Below are positions 6,878 through 16,859 of a stretch of DNA of 27,129 bases, piece by piece; positions within the stretch are counted from its first letter, which is position 1, and each line of letters opens with the position of its first letter. Below the pieces are notes generated by a model. It saw only the letters and a list, made by a program, of their open reading frames with translations, made no database searches and was not told where the DNA came from. The stretch comes from a virus: IMG/VR virus record IMGVR_UViG_3300032401_000069, positions 1 to 27,129 of that record, one strand, 5' to 3'. Position numbers and translations under genes: made by a program.

Positions 6878-9451
6878 TTATGGAACTCCGGTTGATGACA
6901 CTAAGTAAAGTCTAAAATACCTATATGGACTAGATACGCTTGAAAGCAAAAAGTTTTTTGTTGATTCTCCGTTGGCCCAAGATACATTAACCTGGGAGTC
7001 AATATCTTCCCAATTAAGATCGTCATTAGAGCCTTGAATAATAAAATCTTTTGGGGCGTTTAATCCATTATCAGGGTCAACGACTGAGGAAATATCGTAG
7101 TCGCTAATTGTAATGGCCGAACCCATGTCAATACTTAACCAATCTCCCATGATGAATATTTTATCGGGATACCATCCGGTATTTGTATAACCATCGAAAG
7201 CCAAATATGGGTCAGCTTGTGAAGGGCCAACTGGAATAGCTTGGGAATTTGTTGTTTTAGTATAAGGCTTAACATTCACACCTTCTGTTAATTGGATTCC
7301 AGAAATTAAAATTTCATTTGCAAGGTTGTTGTAATAAGGGCCAAAGCCAATATAATTTCTTAATAAATCAACTAATCCATCGTAGGTAAAATCCCAATTT
7401 ACTCTAAACCAACCGTCCCCTAAAACACTAGAAGATGATTCTCCTATTGAAAAATTTGTGCTATTCCCACCTGAGTTGCTGTATCCAACTATGTTGAAAA
7501 ACCTATTGCAGCCTGTATCCGCTTGAGTTGGAACGTCCGTATTGCAGCAAAACCCTTGATAATCAGATCCTGATATAAGTTTTACATAAGCAGAAAGATT
7601 ATAAGTCCCCCCAGCTTTAAGAGTGAATGGCTGCCCCAATACTGGACGATCATAACCTCCAAGTGTAGTTGTATCCATTGTACGAATCATAAATGCCGGA
7701 AGTCCATTTGGAGCAACTTCAATCGTTGAAGATACCAAACATTTATAAGCTGACCAAATTGGATTCAGTAAATCTTCTGACCACAATAATAAATTTTCCC
7801 CACCAGAATCATAACTCCTGTTTGCACTCGCCACATAAGGTGAGGGCAAAATATTGGAAGTCATATTTGGGGGAGAGCTATCTACAACGGTTATAACAGT
7901 TGATTCCGTGCCAAAGGTTGGTGTTATGCTTTCTTCTCCGTCCACTAAAAAATCAGCATCATTTTCAAATTCATAAAGAGCGAGGTTCGCAATTTGGGCC
8001 AAGGAACTTGCCCCGGAAATTGCAATAATAAAAATTCTAAAATTCGTGTAGGGCAAAGGATAAGTTTGTAAATAAAAAGTTCGGGTTCCACCTAAAGGCC
8101 AGCCGATCTGATTTTCTTGATAATCAAGATTAGTCCAACTGGAGCCATCATTAGAGCCTTGAAGATACCAGGTAGCAGGGTAGCCTTGATCGCTGTCGGC
8201 CCTTCTTGTGATGGAATAGGCCCTAACTCTTTTCTCTCCTGGTATTAAAATTGCAAGCCAAGAATTTGCCGAAGCATATAGGGCCGTACTCCAAGAAACT
8301 GTAGTTTCGTTGCTATCAAATGCATGGAATGGCTGGGAGGAAGCATCAAAGGCAGTTGAAGCCGTTGCCAAATAACCAGAAGGTGAAGTGTTGGAATCCA
8401 TTACCGGGACAACGTCTTTTAAAATAGGAATTTTAATTATATTTGGTTTTCCATTAGAATCAGCGTCCCCCGAAACAACTACATTCCTTTGTATAGGTGG
8501 GGCCTGTAATGAAATATCGGCTGTATTGCTTAAAAGAGGAAAAGCAATGGCCTGACCATCTTCATTCAAAATAACTTGGACAATATCACCAGCAAAAACT
8601 CTCAAATCCTCATCCCTCGGTGTTAGTATTGGAGGAATGACATTTCTTGTGTAGGTAATTACAGCATCTTCTTTGAAAAATAAATATTTTGTGGCCCCCG
8701 GTTGAGTATCACTTTCACTTCCAAAACTAGAAATTTCCCCAACCCCTGAAATTTCATGAAAGTTTCCGTCAACTGTCCAAATGGACATTATGGGAGCTAC
8801 AATAAAGTCTTGGCCTCTTTTATAATAAACTGACCCTCCAAGAAACATCGGATATGAAGTATCTTGCGAAGAAATAACTCCATATCTAACAGAATTAATT
8901 CTACCAATTAGAACCAATCCACGGTCTAAATCAAAAGTTATTCTAGTAACCGGGTCTGGTGAAGGACTGATTAAGGTGACATCTACAGCCCAACCGTAAT
9001 AATCCTGATTAGTAGATAAGCGAAGCCGATTATATTTTTTAATTTTTTGGGTAAAGTCCCCGATAATGTCTACAAATCCAAGTCCTGTCCTTATAACTTC
9101 GCTTGTAGGAATCCACTCTCTGATTGAAGCGAGGGAGTTTGCCCCTCCTTGAGTGAAGTCACCCACTCCTGATATTCCATAATAGGCCTGAATTAAGTTT
9201 CCTTCTTTGTCATAAAAAAAGAAATCATAGGAAACTTGCCACGGCAGCCAAATGGCCAAAGGAGCATGACCCAGAGAATCCATGTAAATTGGACTAGACC
9301 ATGCGGCCAATCCATCTTTGTCTTTATAGATTTTTACAGGATTTCCAACTGAATCACTAACAATTATTTTTCCCCCAACGGCTATTCTCTCTAAAAGAGT
9401 TTTGAATTGAGGAATCCCAAAAGGAGAAATAAAATTTATTAAAAATTCCAT
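6878..9451 (-). CDS. Tail protein: tailspike-like N-terminus, discoidin domains, nested CBM, 857 aa
   Basis: Residues 1-100 resemble the head-binding N-terminus found in P22-like tailspikes (GGKIIVSDSVGNPV ... DGLAAWSSPIYMDSLGHA). Residues about 110-325 match a second domain shared with the 1101-aa neighbour, for example GEISSFGSESDTQPGATKYL. A discoidin-like domain covers about 350-495. A second one starts near 530 but is interrupted at about 552-730 by a carbohydrate-binding-module-like domain (NLLLWSEDLLNPIWSAYK ... GIQLTEGVNVKPYTKT) and resumes to the C-terminus. Its start overlaps the stop of the 1101-aa gene as TAATG, with AAAGGG seven bases upstream. It probably binds the virion by its N-terminus and host glycans by the rest. 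No catalytic beta-helix (endoglycosidase) region is evident. Confidence 0.85.
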   Translation of the reverse strand: MEFLINFISPFGIPQFKTLLERIAVGGKIIVSDSVGNPVKIYKDKDGLAAWSSPIYMDSLGHAPLAIWLPWQVSYDFFFYDKEGNLIQAYYGISGVGDFTQGGANSLASIREWIPTSEVIRTGLGFVDIIGDFTQKIKKYNRLRLSTNQDYYGWAVDVTLISPSPDPVTRITFDLDRGLVLIGRINSVRYGVISSQDTSYPMFLGGSVYYKRGQDFIVAPIMSIWTVDGNFHEISGVGEISSFGSESDTQPGATKYLFFKEDAVITYTRNVIPPILTPRDEDLRVFAGDIVQVILNEDGQAIAFPLLSNTADISLQAPPIQRNVVVSGDADSNGKPNIIKIPILKDVVPVMDSNTSPSGYLATASTAFDASSQPFHAFDSNETTVSWSTALYASANSWLAILIPGEKRVRAYSITRRADSDQGYPATWYLQGSNDGSSWTNLDYQENQIGWPLGGTRTFYLQTYPLPYTNFRIFIIAISGASSLAQIANLALYEFENDADFLVDGEESITPTFGTESTVITVVDSSPPNMTSNILPSPYVASANRSYDSGGENLLLWSEDLLNPIWSAYKCLVSSTIEVAPNGLPAFMIRTMDTTTLGGYDRPVLGQPFTLKAGGTYNLSAYVKLISGSDYQGFCCNTDVPTQADTGCNRFFNIVGYSNSGGNSTNFSIGESSSSVLGDGWFRVNWDFTYDGLVDLLRNYIGFGPYYNNLANEILISGIQLTEGVNVKPYTKTTNSQAIPVGPSQADPYLAFDGYTNTGWYPDKIFIMGDWLSIDMGSAITISDYDISSVVDPDNGLNAPKDFIIQGSNDDLNWEDIDSQVNVSWANGESTKNFLLSSVSSPYRYFRLYLVSSTGVP

Positions 9452-12400
9452 TAAAATGCCCTTTCAATAATTCCAGAGAGATTTATGGCCCCGGAGGTTA
9501 TAATTGCACTAACACCTGACCCTCCATAAGCATTTAAAGTGTCAGCACTAACATTTGCTGGCCATCTTAATCTATAAAGGGTTGAAGTAATCATAACTCC
9601 AACTGGAATCCCACTAAAAACATTTGTCCCACTAACCATTCCAGTAGAATCAATCGGAATAATAGATTGATTGTCATAAGGGGAGGCAGCGGTTGGAGAA
9701 TTAACATTTAATTCAGGGTCAATTAGATCGCACCCAATATTATGAGGAATGTCAACCCAAGAATCAACTGTCGGGTCAAAAGTTGACCATGCAATTTGTT
9801 TTCTCCCATTGTAAGCGTAGGTTGTAGGGGTAACTGTGTAAGAGGTAGAGGAAAAGCTCGCAGCCTCTCCCAAACATACCATTTGTACGTCTGTAAAAGT
9901 GCCATCCTCTTCTTTTTCATATCCATTCATTTCATTGATATTGAAAATCCAAGGCTTCACATAGGGGACAGCGGCTGTGGGGACAGTATCTAAGACTTGA
10001 CCATTAAAATCATATTTAGCTGGCCTAAATCTGAAATCATCAATAAATCCACAAGCGGTTGAGGCTTCGGCTGCGTATGCCCCAATATTAAGTGAACTAA
10101 TTTGTGTCATTTTTAGCGAGGAAACTACGTTAATATCTTGAGTGCCATCAACCCAAACTTGATACCTTCGACTTGAAAATGCTATTTTGATATAATACCA
10201 AGTTCCAATAGCAAAATTAGCTTTAATCCCTGGTATATTGCTCGCAACGTCCCAGGTTGACCCATTTGAAGAAATATAAAGCGAAATTTTTGAGGCAGTA
10301 CGGCCATAAGAAAGCATCAAAGAAAAATCAGGAGTGCCGCCTATTAAATCTACATTTCCAGCAAGTGATGTTGGCTTCCACCAAAAATCAATTGTCCATG
10401 CATCCCTATTTATTCCCATACTTCTAGGGATTTTTAATTTAGAACCAGCGGAGCCAAATAAAATAGAGCCAGTTCCAAATTTAGGGGCCGTGGAAGAATT
10501 TGTTACGGTTCCAACCGTGGTCATTCCAGTATTTCCATAAGAATCAATAAAAAAGCTAGTCCCATTTGCTCCGTCACCCCTTAAAAGATTTGGAATAACA
10601 GGCAAATAATTTGGCTGATATAATCCATAAACAGGAGGAAACTCTTTATGCTCGTAGGTTATTTCGCCTGAAAGAACGTCACGCCTTAAATAAATATAAT
10701 TTACACAGGCCGTTCCGATTGGGACGTATTTGTTTTCCATTGGAAGGGCCATTGTGTAATCAAGTTGACCTTCACTATCAAATCCATTGGCTATTGAGGC
10801 TATTGTCTGTGTTTCGGATAAATTTAATTCAATTGTCCCATATTCGGCCGATGCCGTTATTGTATTAAAAGAACACTCCCCAATTAAAATTTTAGCTCCG
10901 CCGCCGTTTGAAATTGTCAAAACTCGGTAGTATAAATAAGGAGTGTTGTTTATAAAGTCATAGGACTTTGATTCGTTTATATTCCAAATAGGGCCATTTC
11001 CCCAACTGCCTAAAATAGTCCAATCGGTTCCATTTAAAGAACCTTGAATATTAAAATTAATTGGCATTTCAGTAGGGTTTGTTGAAGCCGCTGTTAAAAT
11101 AACTCGATTAATAGTTACTTGGTAAGCAAACTGCATTTGAAGCCATTCATTTGCAGCCGTGGCCGCTTCCCAATAAGAAGTTGTCGATCCAGAGAAAGCC
11201 TTATAAGCGTTGTTTGCTCCTTGCTCTGAGCTTGCCGAAACAATATATCCATTCTCAGATGCGGCGTTCATTGTTGGGGATGTTTTAGTGTAATAAACAG
11301 ACTTAATTAAATTCTCAGTAATGGCGGTTACAGTAGGGGAAACAATATCAGCTTCTTTATAACCATAAACATCAAGCTCTCTGATATACCAATCTTCGTG
11401 AGATACGTTATCAGCCGATACATAAACACCTTTGCATAAAGTGAGAGGAATATTAATTGTTTGCATCGAAATGCTGCCATTGCCACTATAATACATTTGA
11501 ATTAAATTGCCGCTAAGGTCTTTGATGTAAAATCTTACGTTCTCCGCTTGGATAGCTGTGTAATTATCAATCCATGAAAATTTATTAATCCACCAATTTT
11601 CTGGGAAATCAAGGCCAAAATATTGGTTATCTCTTAATCTAAATTCGGTTCCGGAATTATGATCGAAAATAATATATGGATTGCCCATAAAGGAACTATT
11701 TGAATATGCTACATAACCGCTTGTTGAGTTTGAGGTCATTGGGAAAGGTGGAACTTCATAATAAATCGCTGTGGTCGTGGAACCTATGAAAACTTCTGCT
11801 GGCCCAATTAAAACAGTTTGCCTCTTACTTAGTGGGGCAGAATAACTTGGAATTAAAATTGGTTTATTGGACATTAAGTGAGCAACATAATTTACTCCAT
11901 TCGCCCCTGCGAAAACTTCAATAATATCACCGGAATTTAAAGCAAGATCAACTCCTTTCGGAGTTTTAATCGTAGAGCCATTTTTTAATACGGCCCCACC
12001 GTCAACAAATCTTAAATATTTTGTGGCCCCTTCTTGATAAGAAGCTCCCATTGAAATAACATCACCTGTGCCAATTACATTGGCATAATTACCAGAAGTG
12101 TCCCATAGTTCAATCGTCCCAGCGGTTATAGTTAAATCAACTCCTTTCTTATACCATTGGGCCATTGACAGAAAGTTTGGATATGACTGAGGGGCATAAG
12201 AAAGAATCCCATAGTCAACTGTTAAAAGGGTGTCTGTTATTGCGTCCCCATCGTCCATTAACAACTTGATTAAAGTTTTATCAGTTCCAACATCAAATGC
12301 TGATTCAATTGTTGACCCATAAACATAACTGTCTAAAATGCCCAGCCTTACTCTTCGTCCAAAATGAAAAACATCGGTTACGTCACCATTTAGAAAAAAT

Positions 12401-12756
12401 TCATTTTCATCAATAAATGTGGGAGCACCACCTAAAACCCATTCTTTCCCAATATATTTTCCGATCTCAATTGTATCATTTACCCCAACAATATCGTCAT
12501 AAGTCCACATTAAATTATCGTTTGAATCGCTAACGACAAATTTATATGTTACTCCCTCAGATAACCAAATTGGGTCGTTGGCCATTCCATAATTATTTAA
12601 AATAATTGGATTGGTTTGCGTAACCAAACCACCTACGTCACCATAAGTTTCTTCTAAAGTAGTAGTTCCGGCCCGATAAGAAGTTATTTTACCTCCTACT
12701 AAAAGCTTTCCGTCCACTCCATAGATTTGATTGTTAAGCACCGGAGATATATTCAA
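9451..12756 (-). CDS. Tail protein: tailspike-like N-terminus, discoidin and LamG domains, 1101 aa
   Basis: The N-terminal ~95 residues match the tailspike head-binding pattern: DGKLLVGGKITSYRAGTTT, then NPIILNNYGMA, then a VSDSNDNLMW strand. A shared hinge-like domain follows (about 100-325), then discoidin-like domains at about 335-470 and 495-640. A beta-rich linker, a LamG-like jelly roll (about 725-915) and a C-terminal domain that recurs in the 1427-aa protein (TLYRLRWPANVSAD ... GIIERAF) complete it. The start is a TTG at 12756, supported by GAGAGG six bases upstream; no ATG lies near. It follows the last ejection protein gene by 10 bases. It is the first of the tail adhesin genes and the best candidate for the main tailspike position, though it lacks an obvious enzymatic domain. 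Confidence 0.85.
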   Translation of the reverse strand: MNISPVLNNQIYGVDGKLLVGGKITSYRAGTTTLEETYGDVGGLVTQTNPIILNNYGMANDPIWLSEGVTYKFVVSDSNDNLMWTYDDIVGVNDTIEIGKYIGKEWVLGGAPTFIDENEFFLNGDVTDVFHFGRRVRLGILDSYVYGSTIESAFDVGTDKTLIKLLMDDGDAITDTLLTVDYGILSYAPQSYPNFLSMAQWYKKGVDLTITAGTIELWDTSGNYANVIGTGDVISMGASYQEGATKYLRFVDGGAVLKNGSTIKTPKGVDLALNSGDIIEVFAGANGVNYVAHLMSNKPILIPSYSAPLSKRQTVLIGPAEVFIGSTTTAIYYEVPPFPMTSNSTSGYVAYSNSSFMGNPYIIFDHNSGTEFRLRDNQYFGLDFPENWWINKFSWIDNYTAIQAENVRFYIKDLSGNLIQMYYSGNGSISMQTINIPLTLCKGVYVSADNVSHEDWYIRELDVYGYKEADIVSPTVTAITENLIKSVYYTKTSPTMNAASENGYIVSASSEQGANNAYKAFSGSTTSYWEAATAANEWLQMQFAYQVTINRVILTAASTNPTEMPINFNIQGSLNGTDWTILGSWGNGPIWNINESKSYDFINNTPYLYYRVLTISNGGGAKILIGECSFNTITASAEYGTIELNLSETQTIASIANGFDSEGQLDYTMALPMENKYVPIGTACVNYIYLRRDVLSGEITYEHKEFPPVYGLYQPNYLPVIPNLLRGDGANGTSFFIDSYGNTGMTTVGTVTNSSTAPKFGTGSILFGSAGSKLKIPRSMGINRDAWTIDFWWKPTSLAGNVDLIGGTPDFSLMLSYGRTASKISLYISSNGSTWDVASNIPGIKANFAIGTWYYIKIAFSSRRYQVWVDGTQDINVVSSLKMTQISSLNIGAYAAEASTACGFIDDFRFRPAKYDFNGQVLDTVPTAAVPYVKPWIFNINEMNGYEKEEDGTFTDVQMVCLGEAASFSSTSYTVTPTTYAYNGRKQIAWSTFDPTVDSWVDIPHNIGCDLIDPELNVNSPTAASPYDNQSIIPIDSTGMVSGTNVFSGIPVGVMITSTLYRLRWPANVSADTLNAYGGSGVSAIITSGAINLSGIIERAF

Positions 12757-12766
12757 TTTAGACCTC

Positions 12767-14872
12767 TCATTCTTTTTTGTTCCTTGTTTTTACTGCGCCC
12801 GAAGCGGCGGCTGGCAAAAGACCTAAAGCCTTTTTTGCGGCCTTTGTTTGAAGTGCTGGGATTCCTTCAATCAGATTATTCATAAATGCTTTGCTGGTAA
12901 ATGCCTTCGCAGCCATTCTAGTTCCAACTAAAGGGGCCAACGCTCCAACAATGGCCATTTTTGGGTCGCCTGTAGCAAACTGTCCAATAGTCCCTCCAAT
13001 TAAGGACTGTGCGGCCATTCTCTGTGCGGTTGGAGATATACCTTGCAGAAATGGCTTGAATGTTTTATTAATATCACCCAATTTTCTTAGCTCAGGAGTT
13101 AATTCTTGCCCTTTTAAACTTCTACCTTTTTCTATTTCTCTGAATAATTTAGGCAAATTAACTTGGCCAGTTAATGGCTCCGCTGATTTTTGAACTCGAT
13201 AAATTTTAGCTTGCTGTGTTCGGGCTTCTTGAAGTGCTGGGATAAGATCAGCCTTTCCTTGATAACCAAGATTTCTTTCAGCCGTATCTTCTAATGTTTC
13301 GGCCATATCTCTTAGTAGTTTTGCATTTAAATCGTCTGATTCATTTGCAAGTGTTCTTAATTTTTTCGCACTATCAATAATATCGTTTCCAGTTGATGTA
13401 GAGGAATCCAATTCTTTTATAATTGTCTGGGCTTTAGCCAGACTTCTATATTCCTTGGCCACACCTTTCTCACCAGCTTTTTCCATTTCATCGGCCAACT
13501 TCATGAGTTGTGGGCTTTCTGGAATTTTTACTTCTTTTTTAAATTTATCCAAAAATTCTTGTGCCTTCCCAGATGCTAGTGGGTCTTTAATGGTCACTTC
13601 CTTTAACCTCGATTGAACTCCTTTCATAGAATCTTTAAATTCTTTGTCCAACCTAACTTCTTTGAGATTTCTAACAGCTTCAAACGCTTTCTCAGAATCT
13701 TTTAAAAGACCTTTTAATACTACTTCATCGGGAGCCGCTGGTAGTGATTTTGAAGCTCCCTCAAAAAGAGATTCAACCGCCGCTTTATTTGCTACTCTTT
13801 GATTTGCTTCAATGCCTTCCCTAAATATTTTTTCTCCCCCAATGGAGCTTTTTAAAGATTCCTCGGCCCATTGAACCATTTTGTTGTCTGATATTTGGCC
13901 GGGAGTTAATTTCCAACCCATTTCCCCAGCATCCTTAGCAATTTCGCTCGCACCTTTAGTCCCTATGATTTTTGCTGAAGGCTTGGCCAATGCACTTATG
14001 CCTTTTCCAATCGCTTGACCTCCAAGCCCTGCAACGGAACCGATACCAAGCTGCACACCTTTCTCACCAGCAAAATCTTTTATATCGGTTGATGTTGTCG
14101 GCTGTAGGCCAGCCATGCCAGCACCTAAAGCGGCGGCCTTTGCAAAGGTCGTAGGATTTAAAATTCCCTTGGCAAGTTGGGCCAATCTCATTCCACCAGC
14201 GACTTGCCCTACCCCTGTAGGGGCGGCCATTAAAGCAATTGACGGAGCAATGGCCCCACCGAAATAACCTAAGTTATACATTGTGGAATCTTTTCGATTC
14301 TTATTCATTTTTTCGGTAACTTCTTTAAATTCTTTTTCATTCCCTTTTATAGCATGCCAAGCTTGTAAAACTGAATCGGGAATGTCAGTCACAGAAGCCT
14401 TGGCCCCTTCCCATGCGTCTGAAAAAGTCCCAAAGTCGTCACCATATTCCTCAGTTCCTTTGGCTCTAATTTCTTTTCTAGCTACCCCAACTGAGTCATT
14501 AACAATTGATTCTACTTCTGGGTCAATTGGTTCTTTCGGAGTTTCACTCGCAATGGTTCTGGCCTTTTCTTTTTCCTTGGCCTTTCGAGCATTATATTCC
14601 TTGGTTCCTTTATAAAAGTTATTTCCAAACCAACTTATAAATTCAGGAGGTGTTTCTAATGGTTGATCTTGTGGAGCCTCTTCAATGGCCGCAGGATAAC
14701 GCCCACCTGGTTTTTTTTCAATAGGCTCTAATTGAGTGTCCCCTTCCTCCGAATATTCAATGGGAGAAAAACCTGGTTTACGGTTTCCCTTAAACTCAGG
14801 ATTAATAATTATTACTTTCGGAGCTTCTTTTTGTCCGAATGGGTTTCGATACCCTTTAAAATCTTCGGCCAT
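12767..14872 (-). CDS. Probable internal virion (ejection) protein with hydrophobic segments, 701 aa
   Basis: This is likely an ejection protein in the position of P22 gp16/gp20. The charged N-terminus (1-190) is followed by a Gly/Ala-rich hydrophobic region at about 200-295 (GYFGGAIAPSIALMAAPTGVG ...) able to enter membranes. A long Lys/Glu/Leu-rich helical region spans about 300-620, and a second hydrophobic segment lies near 630-690 (SLIGGTIGQFATGDPKMAIVGALAPLVG). Podovirus ejection proteins leave the capsid first and help the DNA cross the cell envelope; the membrane-active pattern fits. No lysozyme or transglycosylase motif is seen. The ATG overlaps the stop of the upstream 658-aa gene (TAATG), so the two are coupled and their products probably act together. 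Direct similarity to P22 gp16 is not evident to me. Confidence 0.7.
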   Translation of the reverse strand: MAEDFKGYRNPFGQKEAPKVIIINPEFKGNRKPGFSPIEYSEEGDTQLEPIEKKPGGRYPAAIEEAPQDQPLETPPEFISWFGNNFYKGTKEYNARKAKEKEKARTIASETPKEPIDPEVESIVNDSVGVARKEIRAKGTEEYGDDFGTFSDAWEGAKASVTDIPDSVLQAWHAIKGNEKEFKEVTEKMNKNRKDSTMYNLGYFGGAIAPSIALMAAPTGVGQVAGGMRLAQLAKGILNPTTFAKAAALGAGMAGLQPTTSTDIKDFAGEKGVQLGIGSVAGLGGQAIGKGISALAKPSAKIIGTKGASEIAKDAGEMGWKLTPGQISDNKMVQWAEESLKSSIGGEKIFREGIEANQRVANKAAVESLFEGASKSLPAAPDEVVLKGLLKDSEKAFEAVRNLKEVRLDKEFKDSMKGVQSRLKEVTIKDPLASGKAQEFLDKFKKEVKIPESPQLMKLADEMEKAGEKGVAKEYRSLAKAQTIIKELDSSTSTGNDIIDSAKKLRTLANESDDLNAKLLRDMAETLEDTAERNLGYQGKADLIPALQEARTQQAKIYRVQKSAEPLTGQVNLPKLFREIEKGRSLKGQELTPELRKLGDINKTFKPFLQGISPTAQRMAAQSLIGGTIGQFATGDPKMAIVGALAPLVGTRMAAKAFTSKAFMNNLIEGIPALQTKAAKKALGLLPAAASGAVKTRNKKE

Positions 14873-16848
14873 TATTCACCCCCACCCTCTTTCTTTTCAA
14901 TTAACTTAATCGCTTGCTTTAATTGCGCTCCCGATTTTGGCCCCCACTTAGTAATATACATTTGATCGTCTTTCAATTTACTTGGAAGATTTTTATCTTG
15001 AGTCAAAGGGCTTTGCACTTTAGGATGCACGAATTTCCCCTTAAGAGATTCAAGATCAATCGGCAAAGGTTTTGCCCCTTGTGCGGCTTGGTTTTGGTAT
15101 TGCTCATAAGGAATGTCTGTTTCAGTAGGAACTATAATTCCATTTTTATCTCTTATGATTTTTTGATTATTGTCTTTATATTTTCTCCAACGCTCGTTGA
15201 ATCCCTGGTCGGTTCCATGTTGATTAACGTATTGTTTTTTTGCCGAAATCATGTCTTGAGCATTTTCAAGTTGAGTTTTATAAGTCGTGGCAATGTTATG
15301 AATTACTTTTTTATCTTGCTTAACATTTGGGAAAGCTTTTTCCATTTGCGCCGCTTCCCGATCGGAGTCAGCTATTTTAGACATTCCTTTTAACATCCTA
15401 GCTTTTTCACCGAAACTGAAAGCATTTAACGCTTGCTCTAATTGTTGCCGATCTTCAGTAGGGTAAAGCCCCCCCATAGGCCCAGCGATTGGCCCAGTTC
15501 CAACTTTAGATTTAATGCCATAAGATTTTCCATCACTATCAAATTCAAGTTTTCCACCAAGTTCTTTTACTGTTTCTATATTATCAAAAGACTTTCCTAG
15601 ATCAACGTCACTTATTTCTTCGCTTTTTAGTCTTGCAAGCGAATCCTTTCTTTCTTGAATAGATTGCTCACCTTGTTGCTTTAATGTACCTTTAAATTTT
15701 AAATTAGGCCCCTCTTCTTTTCTGAATCCCCCAATAGTGCCTTCGGCTGGCAACGCTTCTTGCTCAACTCCACCCTTAATTGAAGCTATTCCCCTTGTAG
15801 GGGCCTGCCCACTTATAGAGCCATTTGAAGGAAGCCGTTGCCCGGTTCCAGTTTCATAATATTGTTTAGCCGCTTCTCTGGCCTCTTTTTGCATTGGCAA
15901 TTTATTAAAATCTACTTCAACCGAGCCATCGGCCTTTTCTTTATATGGGAAGCCTTTAGCTATTGCTTCCTCTTTTAAAGCTTGGCCCCTCGTTATTTTT
16001 TCTTGCACGATTTTAGCTTTTTCTTGTGCGGCCATAATCTTTGCGGCAAAACCTTTTTCAAGTTTTTCATTTTCGTTTTGAATTTTTAGAGCATCGTCCC
16101 CAAACCCAGATTTAGCTAAACCAGAAACTAATTTTCTTTTATCAAGCTTGCCATCTTCGCCTATAGCATCGTTAAAAGCCTTTCGTCTTAATCCTTTTTC
16201 ATAATTATCTAAGGCCCCTATTTTTTGGCCAAATTCAGTTTCTGCAACATCGTCAAGAATACCAAAACCGATTCTACCAAAATCAGCATTAGCAATTTTA
16301 TTCCCGATGGAACCAAAAAAACCTCTTTCTGTTTCTTTAGGAGCAAGCCCAGATTGAACTTGAGCGGCTTCTTGTGGGACAGGATTAGATTCAGTAAAAC
16401 TTGCAGGGCCTCTTACTGGCTCACCCATTTGTGGCCCTTGCTCAGGCCCAGCATTGTGAAGTGAAGAACCTTGTGTGGCGGCTTTCCTTTTTTGAGCAAC
16501 GGTTTTAATAACAGGAGCTAATTGTTTAACATTTTCTTGTCGAGTATCTTGAGCTATTTCTTTATCTAAACCACTTTGACCACTTTCTTGCTCTCTCCAA
16601 GGAATAGCACCGCCATAAGGAGAATTTAATCCAGACATTTCTCCCGAAAATCTTGGCTCACTATAAAACTTTCTTGGCTCAGGTTTAGGTTGAGTATTAA
16701 ATCTTTGAAAATTTCGCTGATCTTGGGACATAGGATTGTTTTGTCCCATCATACCTTCAGGGTAATTTTCTCTTCCTTTAGCAAAAAAATTACCTACGTC
16801 TTTTAAAAGACCTGAAGTTAGTTGTGCGCCTTTAGTTTGAAAAGCCAT
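14872..16848 (-). CDS. Probable internal virion (ejection) protein, mostly disordered and helical, 658 aa
   Basis: This is a large hydrophilic protein. The first ~180 residues are Gln/Pro/Asn/Gly-rich and look disordered. A short Gly-rich motif (RGFFGSIGNKIANADFGRIG) near 190-210 precedes long Lys/Glu/Ala helices (about 215-330). More low-complexity sequence follows and then a helical C-terminal half. There are no membrane segments, Cys clusters or lysozyme motifs. It sits between two other ejection-type genes, is coupled by TAATG to the 701-aa gene, and has AAGGAG upstream of its ATG. Position and composition suggest a capsid-internal protein released with the DNA, as for P22 gp20. The family could not be recognised directly. 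Confidence 0.6.
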   Translation of the reverse strand: MAFQTKGAQLTSGLLKDVGNFFAKGRENYPEGMMGQNNPMSQDQRNFQRFNTQPKPEPRKFYSEPRFSGEMSGLNSPYGGAIPWREQESGQSGLDKEIAQDTRQENVKQLAPVIKTVAQKRKAATQGSSLHNAGPEQGPQMGEPVRGPASFTESNPVPQEAAQVQSGLAPKETERGFFGSIGNKIANADFGRIGFGILDDVAETEFGQKIGALDNYEKGLRRKAFNDAIGEDGKLDKRKLVSGLAKSGFGDDALKIQNENEKLEKGFAAKIMAAQEKAKIVQEKITRGQALKEEAIAKGFPYKEKADGSVEVDFNKLPMQKEAREAAKQYYETGTGQRLPSNGSISGQAPTRGIASIKGGVEQEALPAEGTIGGFRKEEGPNLKFKGTLKQQGEQSIQERKDSLARLKSEEISDVDLGKSFDNIETVKELGGKLEFDSDGKSYGIKSKVGTGPIAGPMGGLYPTEDRQQLEQALNAFSFGEKARMLKGMSKIADSDREAAQMEKAFPNVKQDKKVIHNIATTYKTQLENAQDMISAKKQYVNQHGTDQGFNERWRKYKDNNQKIIRDKNGIIVPTETDIPYEQYQNQAAQGAKPLPIDLESLKGKFVHPKVQSPLTQDKNLPSKLKDDQMYITKWGPKSGAQLKQAIKLIEKKEGGGE

Positions 16849-16859
16849 AATAAAACTCC

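Noticed and set aside
2082-12756. Diversity-generating retroelement acting on the adhesins
   Set aside because: No reverse transcriptase, template repeat or variable repeat was found; the domain similarities look like old duplications.
14923-15393. Plus-strand open frame of 156 codons
   Set aside because: It lies wholly inside the 658-aa ejection-type gene on the other strand, has no ribosome binding site, and its Phe/Leu/Ile-rich product reads as an antisense shadow.
12767-16848. Lysozyme or transglycosylase domain in the ejection proteins
   Set aside because: I looked for catalytic Glu motifs typical of these enzymes and saw none; the proteins are disordered, helical or membrane-active instead.
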